From assembly GCA_016218715.1 (NCBI GenBank), contig JACRDG010000083.1, positions 1 through 64,000 on the forward strand: DNA of 64,000 nucleotides. Reading direction: 5' to 3'. This document shows, piece by piece, positions 56,101-63,880 of this stretch. Position 1 is the stretch's first letter, and each line of letters opens with the position of its first letter. This DNA is from Desulfomonile tiedjei (GTDB lineage Bacteria; Desulfobacterota; Desulfomonilia; Desulfomonilales; Desulfomonilaceae). Below the pieces are notes generated by a model. The model saw only the letters and a program-made list of their open reading frames with translations, was not told where the DNA came from and searched no databases. The translations under genes and the position numbers were made by a program.

Positions 56101-57696
56101 GCCGGTGTTGTGGTCTTCGCAGATATCACCGACCGGAAGAAAGCTGAAGAAGAACTCCGCAGGTCGGAAGAAAAGTATCGAACCATCCTCGAGACTATCG
56201 CGGATGGATATCACGAGGTCGATCTCAACGGGAACCTGACTCTGTTCAATAATACTCTGTGCAAACTCTTCGGGTATTCCAGAGAAGAACTCTTAGGCAC
56301 CAATTACCGCCGACTCATGGACGAGCGTACCTCTCGAGATGTCTTCAAAGCGTACAACGAGGTCCACAGAACCGGTGTCCCCATCGTGGAATTCCAATTT
56401 TCAGCCCTCAGGAAAGACGGAACCAGTATGGATGTTTCTTGTTCAATATCGAGCATCCGGGATTCCGAGGGCCGTCCGGCGGGGTTCCGCGGGATTTTCC
56501 GGGACATAACGGAACGCAAACTTCTCGAGGCGCAGGTTCGTCAGTCAGCGAAAATGGAAGCCATAGGCCGGCTCGCGGGTGGGGTGGCGCACGATTTCAA
56601 TAATCTTCTCACAGCGATGATCGGCTATTCCGACCTCCTCATGCAGATGTTTGCTCGGGACAGCGTCGAGGCGCAGAGGCTGTCTCAAATCAGTCGCGCA
56701 GCGGAAAGGGCTGCTGCCCTGACGCAGCAGCTCCTTGCCTTCAGTCGCAAGCAGGTGCTGGATGTCCGGACGCTGAATCTTAACGATGCCATTGCCGAAT
56801 TACAGGAGATGCTGACGCGGCTCATCGGGGAAGACATCGAGTTGGTAACGCATCTCGACGAATCGACCGAAAGCGTCCTTGCCGACCGAGGTCAGATTCA
56901 GCAGATCCTCATGAATCTCGTGGTGAATGCTCGCGACGCCATGCCCAGTGGGGGAAGAGTGACCATCGAAACCACAAACGCGGTGCTCGACGCGGAGTAC
57001 ACTCGAACCTATCCCGAGGTGAAGCCGGGTCGTTATGCCAAGTTTACGGTAAGCGACGACGGACATGGCATGGATACTGAGACCTTGTCGCGGGTGTTCG
57101 AGCCTTTTTTTACGACCAAGGAGAAGGGGGTCGGCACGGGACTGGGCCTCTCCACGGTTTACGGTATCGTTAAACAGCACGGAGGTCATGTAACGGCCTA
57201 CAGCGAACCGGGTCAGGGGACGACGTTTTCGGTGTATCTCCCGCGCACCGAAGCGGTGTCGGAGACCATAAGCACGAAACCGCTTCATGGGCTCCAGCCG
57301 CGTGGGACCGAGACGATCCTCGTGGTCGAAGACGAGGCCATTGTGCGAGACCTTGCCTGCGAGGCCTTGGAAATGCTCGGCTATTCATGCCTCGCGGCAG
57401 CTACGCCACTGGACGCCATAACCCTGACCGATGCCTACGAAGCGCCCATTCATCTGCTGCTGACAGATGTGGTGCTCCCGCAGATGGATGGGAGAAGCCT
57501 GTTCAACAAATTGTCTCCCACGCGACCGGACATGAAAGTGCTCTATGTGTCCGGGCATACCGAGGATTTCGTCGTGCACCACGGGATCCTGGAGCGAGGG
57601 GTGCACTTCATGCAAAAGCCCTTCAACGTGGATGCCCTGGCCAGAAAACTGAGGGAGATCCTCGACGAACGTGGCGACCAGCGGGTTTCCCCTTGA
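53140..57696 (+). CDS. Hybrid sensor histidine kinase with seven PAS domains and a receiver
   Basis: About 1518 residues. The N-terminus has five or six membrane helices (residues 35-190), then a coiled coil. Seven PAS-type sensors follow, starting near LLSSAVEQSSEGLIVAD, SLSENAPFAMVMIGSDG, FRTAFHTSPDAIIISR, LELALKGADLGLWDW, LFNLSLDMLAIAGFDG, LLSAAIEQTPAGIIVAE and YRTILETIADGYHEVD. The kinase core has the H-box GGVAHDFNNLL, the N-box VNARDAMPSGG and the G-boxes DDGHGMD and GTGLGLSTVYGIV. A receiver with phospho-Asp in LLLTDVVLPQMDG ends the chain. Signal unknown. An ATG at 53,065 could add 25 residues. Confidence 0.92.
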   Translation: MVKGSSTANPYDEEDAVRVRAAQIRQLYTQSRAGMIAALIGAVLLVLAFWDAVPRANLIGWFVAFVALQIPRHLLWYSFRRTQPEMEATFPWGRWFAVGSGLTALLWGLSAVFLFPEHSLFLQCVLLAFVAGVAGSTAVAHAPLRECYVPSILLSLLPLGGRLLFDGGDIFAMMSVAVLVLILALIGTGGAVHRMVSESIRLRFEKDDLLASLESARQELEARVEARTRELSRANERLEAEVAERVQAERRLNLLSSAVEQSSEGLIVADLRGTAFYLNEAFAEVHHYTRPEVIGHHISVFHTPEQMAAVEQANRQVLETGEFSGEIWHARRDGTNFPTLMHNSVLRNEAGEPIGIIGTMREISELKRWEEDLKLEKQRLQSLSENAPFAMVMIGSDGRFHYVNPKFVELFGYNADEVPDGRTWFRKAFPDRKYRHDAISTWLEDLQSCGPGEQRSRILLTRCKDGKSRTIHFRPVQLATGEHVMTCEDITERHNAELALRESEERFRTAFHTSPDAIIISRLRDSVIVDINEGFTALTGYSREAVIGQTTLDLRIWGHELYRERFLEGMAKDGQVRNLEAEFRLSDGRLRKGLMSATIMTVHGEPHILAAARDIHDWKEALEALRESEQRLELALKGADLGLWDWNIVTGDAVFDQRWAEMLEYPLAEVPTEVAAWRTLVHTEDLPRVTAAWASHSQGRTPTYEIEHRMRTRSGNWKWVLARGKVVEWDPTGRPVRATGTHLDITQQKKLAEERDRLFNLSLDMLAIAGFDGFLKQLNPAWQQTLGWTREELLARPYLDLVHPEDRRDTMSAGERLRTGKAVYSFENRYQCKDGSYRWISWNSFPLPEEKLIFAVARDITEHKRSQEELAKAQALLSAAIEQTPAGIIVAEAPDATIIVANSAALEMRCKTVKPPGDEPVKLNPEDWTVFHPDGAPFAPDELPLSQAVRLGETVKDMDAVVRHSTGEERWVLANAAPVRSASGEIVAGVVVFADITDRKKAEEELRRSEEKYRTILETIADGYHEVDLNGNLTLFNNTLCKLFGYSREELLGTNYRRLMDERTSRDVFKAYNEVHRTGVPIVEFQFSALRKDGTSMDVSCSISSIRDSEGRPAGFRGIFRDITERKLLEAQVRQSAKMEAIGRLAGGVAHDFNNLLTAMIGYSDLLMQMFARDSVEAQRLSQISRAAERAAALTQQLLAFSRKQVLDVRTLNLNDAIAELQEMLTRLIGEDIELVTHLDESTESVLADRGQIQQILMNLVVNARDAMPSGGRVTIETTNAVLDAEYTRTYPEVKPGRYAKFTVSDDGHGMDTETLSRVFEPFFTTKEKGVGTGLGLSTVYGIVKQHGGHVTAYSEPGQGTTFSVYLPRTEAVSETISTKPLHGLQPRGTETILVVEDEAIVRDLACEALEMLGYSCLAAATPLDAITLTDAYEAPIHLLLTDVVLPQMDGRSLFNKLSPTRPDMKVLYVSGHTEDFVVHHGILERGVHFMQKPFNVDALARKLREILDERGDQRVSP

Positions 57697-57780
57697 CTTC
57701 CTGGCCGTGATGTGGCGATTCATGATAGATTGGTCCTGAAAGATAGTGGCCGATCCGCGTGCCCTTCGGAGTTCGCTGTC

Positions 57781-58299
57781 GTGAAAAAGACTATCCTCGA
57801 GGCAAAGCAGATCCTGGCTGTCGACGACGAGGAAGATGTCCTCGACATTCTCCAGGAGGAACTGGAAGACTATGGCGCAATCTTGGACAAAGCCACTTCC
57901 CACGAAGTGGCCATCGAGAAGTTGTCTTCACTGACCTACGATTTGGCTATCCTGGACATTATGGGTGTGAGAGGCTTCGACCTGCTGCGAGTCGCCGCGG
58001 CCAGTCAGATTCCGGTGGTTATGCTGACTGCACATGCGCTCAATCCGGATACATTGAAGAAATCCATCGCTTTGGGGGCCAGGGCTTACTTGCCCAAGAA
58101 TCAATTGGGTCGGGTTGCTGCTTTTCTCGAAGATGTGCTGACGCTCAGTTATCATTCCGCGTGGCACCGAACTCTGACTCTGCTGAAAGGCCACTTCGGC
58201 AAGCGCTACGGCCCTCGCTGGCGCAAGACGGAAAAAGAGTTCTGGGACCAGGTGGAACAAGAAGTGGAGCTGAAGAGCGGAGCCATCATCACTTCCTGA
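57781..58299 (+). CDS. Response-regulator receiver protein
   Basis: A 172-residue protein. The receiver shows ILAVDDEEDVLDIL (acidic pocket), DLAILDIMGVRGFDLL with the phospho-acceptor Asp, PVVMLTAHAL with the conserved Thr and AYLPKNQLG with the Lys. The last 60 residues (SAWHRTLTLLKGHFGKRYG and so on) are basic-aromatic and not a known output domain. The GTG with GGAG nine bases upstream is the best start. It directly follows the hybrid kinase gene and may be its partner. Confidence 0.82.
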   Translation: MKKTILEAKQILAVDDEEDVLDILQEELEDYGAILDKATSHEVAIEKLSSLTYDLAILDIMGVRGFDLLRVAAASQIPVVMLTAHALNPDTLKKSIALGARAYLPKNQLGRVAAFLEDVLTLSYHSAWHRTLTLLKGHFGKRYGPRWRKTEKEFWDQVEQEVELKSGAIITS

Positions 58300-58424
58300 A
58301 TCGCCGTTCACACCAACTTCGATGGTGACACACACCCCTACGAAACATGAAGACGTCGAAAGCCAAGGAGTCCGATACGCTTGGGAGAAGCTGCGCCCCC
58401 GCGGCTCAACCGGGAGGGATTGAT

Positions 58425-59036
58425 ATGACCGACAAACCTGTCGATGCCTGCATTCCGGTCGACATATCCGACGCGGACGTGTACGCGGCCATGAAGGATA
58501 TCTCGGGGTATCTGGACATCACGCCCGGCGATTTCAAGGAACTCTATTTGAGGGCTTATCAGCATGCAGTGCTGCGGCTGACTCAGTCGATCAAGGCTGC
58601 AGACGTGATGACGCGGGAAGTGGCTTCCGTCCGCAGCGATGCTCCTCTCACCGAGGTCGCTGAGATCATGGGTCGGCGCGGCATATCGGGAGTGCCGGTG
58701 ATCGACGCGGAGGGGAGAGTGCTCGGTGTGATCTCGGAGAAAGACTTTCTCGTGGCCATGGCGGGTCCCGAGGCCAGGACCTTTATGGACGTCATAACGA
58801 GCTGCCTCAAAGACAGGGCCTGCCTGGCCGTTCCCGTCAAGATCCGAAGTGCCGGCGACCTCATGACGTCTCCCGCTGTGACGGTGAAGCCGAACACTCC
58901 TGTCATGCACGTAGCGGACATCTTCACGCGGAAGAAGATCAACCGCGCTCCGGTGGTGGATGATGAAGGCCGCATGGTCGGGATCGTGTCACGCGCGGAC
59001 GTTGTGCGCTCTTCGACGCTCTTGGAGGGGAAATGA
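58425..59036 (+). CDS. CBS-domain pair protein
   Basis: A 203-residue soluble protein with two CBS domains: KAADVMTREVASVRSDAPLT through GVISEKDFLVAM, and SAGDLMTSPAVTVKPNTPVM through GIVSRADVVRSSTL. Such pairs bind adenine nucleotides and regulate linked transporters or enzymes. GGGAGGG lies seven bases before this ATG; the longer frame adds 26 residues without resemblance. The stop overlaps the HPP gene start by 4 bp, so the two are coupled and probably interact. Confidence 0.9.
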   Translation: MTDKPVDACIPVDISDADVYAAMKDISGYLDITPGDFKELYLRAYQHAVLRLTQSIKAADVMTREVASVRSDAPLTEVAEIMGRRGISGVPVIDAEGRVLGVISEKDFLVAMAGPEARTFMDVITSCLKDRACLAVPVKIRSAGDLMTSPAVTVKPNTPVMHVADIFTRKKINRAPVVDDEGRMVGIVSRADVVRSSTLLEGK

Positions 59037-59569
59037 CCTACTTTGCCAAGATGAAGGGTACGACCACGAGCCCTCCCATGGTCGGCGTCTCGGAAGTCGT
59101 GTGGTCATGGGTGGGAGCATTTCTCGGGATCAGTCTCGTTGCCTGGATCAATTACCAAGTGCTCGAGGGCACGGGGAGGCTCCTGTTGATCGCGCCCTTT
59201 GGCGCTTCAGCAGTTCTCATATTCGGGGCGATCAAGAGCCCGCTGGCACAGCCGCGGAATCTGGTGGGCGGGCATGTGGTGGCCGCAATCATCGGAGTGG
59301 CCTGTTACAAGCTTTTCGCCCAATATCCGTGGCTGGCGTCTTCGGTTGCCGTGGCCACGGTCATTGCCGCGATGCATCTGACCAAGACCTTGCATCCACC
59401 AGCCGGAGCGACCGCCCTCTTTGCGGTGGTCGGCGGCGAGCGGATTCACGCCCTTGGCTTCTCCTATGCGATTCTCCCCGTGGGAGCAGGAGTTCTCATA
59501 TTGCTCGCGGTCGCGCTCCTCTTCAACAACATCCCGCGCACGAGGCGGTACCCGGAGTTCTGGTTTTGA
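59033..59569 (+). CDS. HPP-family membrane protein
   Basis: A 178-residue protein with four or five membrane helices and the family signature LHPPAGATALFAVVGG. Other marks are LLLIAPFGASAVLIFGAIKSPLAQPRN. HPP proteins are thought to be channels or transporters; a plant member carries nitrite. The ATGA overlap with the CBS gene suggests nucleotide-gated control by that partner. Function in this organism is unknown. Confidence 0.9.
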   Translation: MTYFAKMKGTTTSPPMVGVSEVVWSWVGAFLGISLVAWINYQVLEGTGRLLLIAPFGASAVLIFGAIKSPLAQPRNLVGGHVVAAIIGVACYKLFAQYPWLASSVAVATVIAAMHLTKTLHPPAGATALFAVVGGERIHALGFSYAILPVGAGVLILLAVALLFNNIPRTRRYPEFWF

Positions 59570-59699
59570 CCGCGAACCGAAGACATCCGTCCTTGAAACT
59601 CGCGATCCAGTGGTGCCGCGGTTTGGAAATACGCGGCCCTCTAAAGCAGGATTTCCTATCACGAGATGAAGCCGCGGTTGGTTTCGCCGGGAAGAGATC

Positions 59700-59727
59700 T
59701 TGACTTCTCGAAAGAAGTGAGTAGACT
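59700..59727 (+). promoter_or_regulatory. Promoter with a palindrome in its spacer
   Basis: TTGACT (59,700-59,705) and TAGACT (59,722-59,727) flank a perfect dyad ACTTCTCGAAAGAAGT (59,703-59,718). A palindrome between -35 and -10 is typical of MerR-type activation, and the gene downstream is Cys-rich. The spacer here is 16 bp, not the stretched 19-20 bp of MerR promoters, so the regulator class is unproven. Confidence 0.4.
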
Positions 59728-59767
59728 AGTTACTTAACGGGACTATTTACCGAAGCGGGATAGCAGT

Positions 59768-60253
59768 TTGACTCGACTTTTTGCAATTGCATTGTGTTTT
59801 TCGATGGTTGGTATGAGCTTGGTTCCAGGCGGGCAGGTGCCGTGTGGGTGCAAGTCCAACCCCAGTGGGTGTTGCGTCCAGCATGGGACGAGTTCTTCCC
59901 TTCCGCGAGTCACCGCAGAAACTCTTGTGGCATTGCCGATTCAGGCAGGAACGTGCTGCTCGGTCGATCGAGTCGTCAGTCGTTCCTGTTGCTCCGATCG
60001 TCCGATCGTTCCGAAATCCTGCTGCAAGACCGTGAAGAAATCATGCCCGGTTTGCCAGTGCGGACAACAAACGCCCATGGTGACCCTCTCCGGGTATGTG
60101 TCCCACCAGTCTCTTGTTCGTATTCCCGCGGTCGCCGCCCTCGAGGCCGAGACCCCGATAACCCTCTCCTCTGAATTCCCGACCGAATCGATTGCCGACA
60201 CCGGCCCCCGCGGATCCGGTGTTACCCTCCACACCTGCGTTCTGCGCTGTTGA
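59768..60253 (+). CDS. Exported Cys-rich protein
   Basis: A 161-residue protein with a hydrophobic N-terminus (LFAIALCFSMVGMSLVPGG) and around sixteen Cys, many as CC pairs: GCCVQ, TCCSV, SCCSD, SCCKT and CPVCQCG. This looks like a periplasmic metal-binding protein. The open frame begins with TTG and has no strong ribosome site, so the start may be one of the ATG codons at residues 13 or 16. It precedes a metal-related operon (HMA protein, DUF2318 protein, ABC exporter) on the same strand. Confidence 0.65.
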   Translation: MTRLFAIALCFSMVGMSLVPGGQVPCGCKSNPSGCCVQHGTSSSLPRVTAETLVALPIQAGTCCSVDRVVSRSCCSDRPIVPKSCCKTVKKSCPVCQCGQQTPMVTLSGYVSHQSLVRIPAVAALEAETPITLSSEFPTESIADTGPRGSGVTLHTCVLRC

Positions 60254-60385
60254 TCTCACCCCTCATCTATTCTTGACCCTCTCGCTGTAGTTAGTGCTGT
60301 CGCCAGCTGAGTCTCCGTCAACGGAAACTCGCGGGTACGCATTTCTCTCTCAATCGACTCAACCATAAAGATCCGGAGGACAACC

Positions 60386-61324
60386 ATGTCCGAACAGCGA
60401 AGAATGAAAGAGATCAACCTGGAGAATCTCGAACAGGCCGATCGCAAGATAAGCTTTGCCAAATTCAGGAGCGCAGCCATCGCGGCAGTAATTCTCCTGT
60501 GCGTTGCCGGAGGCGGGTACGCTGCGTACACGATCGTTTCCGGTGACATAGTGGCATCCAGGTTTGCCGTGAGCCAGATGACATGCCCTGCTTGCGTGGT
60601 GACCGTCAAGGAAGTGACGGAAAAGATCCCGGGCGTAGTCAATGCGGATGTCAGCCTGGCCGCTCAGGACGTAATTGTGAAGTTCAGAAACAAGCAGACC
60701 AGTCCCGATCAGATCAAGCAGGCCATCGCGTATGCGGGCTATCCGGTACACGGGGACGGGATGTTCAAACCCTCCGGCGAGGGGATTGACGACAAGATCG
60801 TCGCGGAAGTCAACGGCAAGCCGATATTCGCCAAGGATGTCGGGCTCCCCATGAACGAAACGGCCGGAGGAAAGGCCGACGGGGCAGCGAGTTTTTTTTC
60901 CACCGTGGGAAGGGCCATCCTGCTCCAGGAGGCTGACCGGAAAACCGTGGTCGTGCAGCCCTTCGAAGTGGAAACCGAGGTGAACGCGATCATCGAGAAA
61001 AGCGGAAAATCCTCTGATGAGTTTATGGCCCAGATGACCGCGACGTTCGGTTCCAAGGATAAATACCTCCAGCTCGTGGGGCAGAGGCTCGGCGTTCGTA
61101 AGCTCCTGGAGGATCATGTCCTGGCGAACGTCAAGGAGCCGCAGGAACGGAACCACAAGACCCTCGAATGGGTGGGCGGGATCTTCAAGGACTCGGATGT
61201 GAAGATCCTCGACGCCGGCACGAAGGAAGTGGTTCGCACGGCAACCGGTCAGGATGACTGGAAGCTCTTTTGGCCGCGCATGATCGCAGGCGAAAGCGAC
61301 CTGAAAAGCGTCATTATGCAGTAA
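60386..61324 (+). CDS. Membrane-anchored HMA plus SurA-N-like protein
   Basis: 312 residues. One membrane helix at about 29-47 (SAAIAAVILLCVAGGGYAAY), then a heavy-metal-associated domain with MTCPACVVTVKEV (CxxC metal site) and FRNKQTSPDQIKQAIAYAGY. A periplasmic C-terminal part follows in which VAEVNGKPIFAKDVGLPMN resembles the N-terminal helix region of SurA/PpiD chaperones. The combination suggests periplasmic metal handling tied to protein folding. GGAGG precedes the ATG. It leads the DUF2318/ABC operon. Confidence 0.78.
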   Translation: MSEQRRMKEINLENLEQADRKISFAKFRSAAIAAVILLCVAGGGYAAYTIVSGDIVASRFAVSQMTCPACVVTVKEVTEKIPGVVNADVSLAAQDVIVKFRNKQTSPDQIKQAIAYAGYPVHGDGMFKPSGEGIDDKIVAEVNGKPIFAKDVGLPMNETAGGKADGAASFFSTVGRAILLQEADRKTVVVQPFEVETEVNAIIEKSGKSSDEFMAQMTATFGSKDKYLQLVGQRLGVRKLLEDHVLANVKEPQERNHKTLEWVGGIFKDSDVKILDAGTKEVVRTATGQDDWKLFWPRMIAGESDLKSVIMQ

Positions 61325-61370
61325 AAGCAAGATGCTTCGCACAATTACCCGGATAAAAAGGAGAAACAAC

Positions 61371-61856
61371 GTGACTCGTATATACGATTTCAGAAGCCTG
61401 TTCGTTGTGGCCGCGGTGACCGCTGCCATGCTCATTACCGTTACCGCTTCCTCCGGTGCAGTGACGGGGTGGAACTTTACCGTCCCGGCCACCGATGTGA
61501 AACCGGTCAACGGTGTGTTCGAGTTCCCCGAATCTCTTTTCCAGGATGGAAAAGCACGGCATTTTCAATTCAAGAAATCGCCCAGTGAATGGGTTCGTTT
61601 CTTCGTGGTGAAGAGCACTGACGGTGTCACTAGAGCGGCCTTCGATGCCTGCGAGAAATGTTTCCGCGCAAAAAAAGGTTACGTCCAGCAGGGAGACCAG
61701 ATGACCTGCATCAATTGTGGCCTGAAGTTCAGGACGGACAAGGTGAATGTGGTGACCGGCGGCTGCAATCCGTCCGCGCTCAAGCGAACGGTGGCTGGCG
61801 GTAAGGTCACGATCACCGTGCAGGACGTGCTCAACGGTCTTCATTACTTTCAATAA
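61371..61856 (+). CDS. DUF2318 protein, exported
   Basis: A 161-residue protein with a signal peptide (LFVVAAVTAAMLITVTASSG) and a DUF2318 core: AAFDACEKCFRAKKGYVQQG and MTCINCGLKFRTDKVN with VVTGGCNPSAL. The two CxxC pairs fit a metal or heme-free redox site. In the Campylobacter P19/FTR1 iron system a DUF2318 protein is encoded beside FtsX/MacB-type permeases and an ATPase, as here. The GTG start has GGAG seven bases upstream. It ends 12 bp before the permease gene. Confidence 0.85.
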   Translation: MTRIYDFRSLFVVAAVTAAMLITVTASSGAVTGWNFTVPATDVKPVNGVFEFPESLFQDGKARHFQFKKSPSEWVRFFVVKSTDGVTRAAFDACEKCFRAKKGYVQQGDQMTCINCGLKFRTDKVNVVTGGCNPSALKRTVAGGKVTITVQDVLNGLHYFQ

Positions 61857-61868
61857 GGAGCGTAACCC

Positions 61869-63026
61869 ATGAAACTCCATGACATAGCCATTAATAACTT
61901 GAGGCGGAGAAAAGGGAAGCTCGTCTTCCTGGTGATTGGGCTCATGGTCGGCGTTGCGTCGGTCGTGGCGCTGGTCACGACAGTCCGGACCTTGCAGGAA
62001 GACATCGCGCACAAGATGGAAGAGTTCGGTGCGAACATCATCATCACTCCTCGTTCCGAGGGACTCTCCCTCGCGTATGGAGGGTTGAGCCTCGGCGGGC
62101 TCTCCTTCGACGTAAGAGAAATCTCGCAGGATGACGTGGCCAAGATCAAGACCATCGCCAACTCAGCCAACATCAGGATCGTGAGCCCGAAGGTGTTCGG
62201 GGTTTATGAGAGTCCCGAGCACAAGGCCATGGTCGTCGGGGTCGATTTCAACGAAGAGCTGGTCCTGAAGAAGTGGTGGAAGGTCAACGGCAAGGACCCG
62301 TCGTACGAGAACGACCTGCTCGTGGGCCATGATGCCGCAGAGCGGTTGGGGCTCAAGATAGGCGCTCCGCTCGATATCAAGGGAGAACGGTTCAAGGTGG
62401 CCGGCATACTCGAGGCCACCGGGTCACAGGATGACAGCCTCCTGTTCATGTGGCTTCCAAAGACTCAAGAGCTGTTCGAGAAACAGGGCAAAGTTGGCAT
62501 GGTGGAGGTCGCGGCCCTGTGCAAGAACTGCCCTATCTCCGAGATCGTGAGCCAGATAGGCGAAAAGATGCCTTCAGCCAAGGTGACAGCGGTCCAGCAG
62601 GTGGTTGCGGGGCGCATGGACGCTCTGCACAGCTTTGAGCGGTTCTCGCTCGGGATTTCGGCCCTGGTGTTGCTGGTCGGTTCCATGGTGGTCTTCGTAA
62701 CCATGATGGCCAGCGTGAACGAGCGGACTCGCGAGATCGGGATATTCAGCGCGATCGGCTTCCGTCGCTCCCACATTATGAAAATCATCTTGCTCGAAGC
62801 GTCGGTGGTATCGTTGATGGCCGGCGTGGCTGGGTACCTCGTCGGGATCTTGACGACACGAGTGCTCCTCTCGGTGATGACCGACCAGGTACCGCATTTC
62901 TCGCTCGATCCGCTGGTAGCTGTCGGAGCGATCTTCCTGGCCGTGGTGATTGGCCTGGCTGCATCGTTCTATCCGGCCACGGCCGCGTCGAGAATGGATC
63001 CCAGCGAAGCGCTTCGCACGCTATAA
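61869..63026 (+). CDS. ABC transporter permease, MacB/FtsX type
   Basis: A 385-residue protein with one N-terminal and three C-terminal membrane helices around a periplasmic domain, the MacB/FtsX layout. Marks are NLRRRKGKLVFLVIGLMVGV at the start, and SVNERTREIGIFSAIGFRRS and FYPATAASRMDPSEALRTL at the end, standard coupling and terminal motifs. The periplasmic domain has a CKNC pair (ALCKNCPISEIV). It presumably acts by mechanotransmission with the ATPase next door rather than by pore transport. Confidence 0.9.
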   Translation: MKLHDIAINNLRRRKGKLVFLVIGLMVGVASVVALVTTVRTLQEDIAHKMEEFGANIIITPRSEGLSLAYGGLSLGGLSFDVREISQDDVAKIKTIANSANIRIVSPKVFGVYESPEHKAMVVGVDFNEELVLKKWWKVNGKDPSYENDLLVGHDAAERLGLKIGAPLDIKGERFKVAGILEATGSQDDSLLFMWLPKTQELFEKQGKVGMVEVAALCKNCPISEIVSQIGEKMPSAKVTAVQQVVAGRMDALHSFERFSLGISALVLLVGSMVVFVTMMASVNERTREIGIFSAIGFRRSHIMKIILLEASVVSLMAGVAGYLVGILTTRVLLSVMTDQVPHFSLDPLVAVGAIFLAVVIGLAASFYPATAASRMDPSEALRTL

Positions 63027-63038
63027 GGAGTCGTACCC

Positions 63039-63731
63039 ATGAGTTACATCAGAGCAAATCAGGTAGTCAAAGAATTCGGAACCGGTGAAGGAGCGGTGCC
63101 TGCGGTTCGCGGGATCGACCTCTCCATAGACGAGGGCGGGTTCATTTCCATCATGGGCGAATCAGGTGCGGGCAAGAGCACGCTCCTGTCGATGTTGGGA
63201 GGCTTGCTGAGCCCGACCCGCGGGCAGATCCTCGTTCGCGACATCGATATATACGCGTTGAAAGGGAACAAGCTGGCGGACTTCAGGCGTGAGTTCATGG
63301 GATTCATCTTTCAGTCGTTTCAACTGATCCCGTACCTGAACGTCTCGGAGAACGTGCAACTTCCCCTGGCGGTAACGCACCATTCCGAAGCTGAGAAGCG
63401 ATCGCTGGCAATGACCGCTCTGGAGCGTGTCGGACTGAAAGAGAAGGCGCTGCGCCTCCCCAACCAGCTCTCCGGTGGCGAACAGGAGCGGGTCGCGATT
63501 GCCCGGGCGGTGGTTAACGAACCTCCCATCCTCTTCGCGGACGAACCGACCGGGAATCTGGATTCCAGGAACTCCGCGGAGGTCATGAAGCTCCTCAAAC
63601 GACTGAACTCAGAGGGCCAGACCATTGTAATGGTCACACACAGCAGGCGGAACGCGGAGCACGCGGATCGGATCGTCGAAGTTGCCGACGGGCAGATCAA
63701 GGAGACCCTGCCGATGAGAGCCGTCTGTTGA
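63039..63731 (+). CDS. ABC transporter ATP-binding protein, LolD/MacB type
   Basis: 230 residues. Walker A GESGAGKST, Q-loop FIFQSFQLIPYLN, signature LSGGEQERVAIARA, Walker B ILFADEPTGNLD and the H-loop MVTHS are all present. The sequence RIVEVADGQIK near the end fits the LolD/MacB group that pairs with FtsX-like permeases. It follows the permease by 12 bp, and the pair forms one complex at the inner membrane. Confidence 0.94.
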   Translation: MSYIRANQVVKEFGTGEGAVPAVRGIDLSIDEGGFISIMGESGAGKSTLLSMLGGLLSPTRGQILVRDIDIYALKGNKLADFRREFMGFIFQSFQLIPYLNVSENVQLPLAVTHHSEAEKRSLAMTALERVGLKEKALRLPNQLSGGEQERVAIARAVVNEPPILFADEPTGNLDSRNSAEVMKLLKRLNSEGQTIVMVTHSRRNAEHADRIVEVADGQIKETLPMRAVC

Positions 63732-63880
63732 AACACGAAGGCTGCGCTGCGGGAAAGGGATTGGTGGCTCGATTCGGTCCCCTTCGCTCCGCTCCCTGCG
63801 GATAGAGCCCTATTATCGAGAACCGGCCGCTTGCTTTATTGGGTTGCGGCCGCTCGCTAGTTCGAGAAGGAAGGTATACC

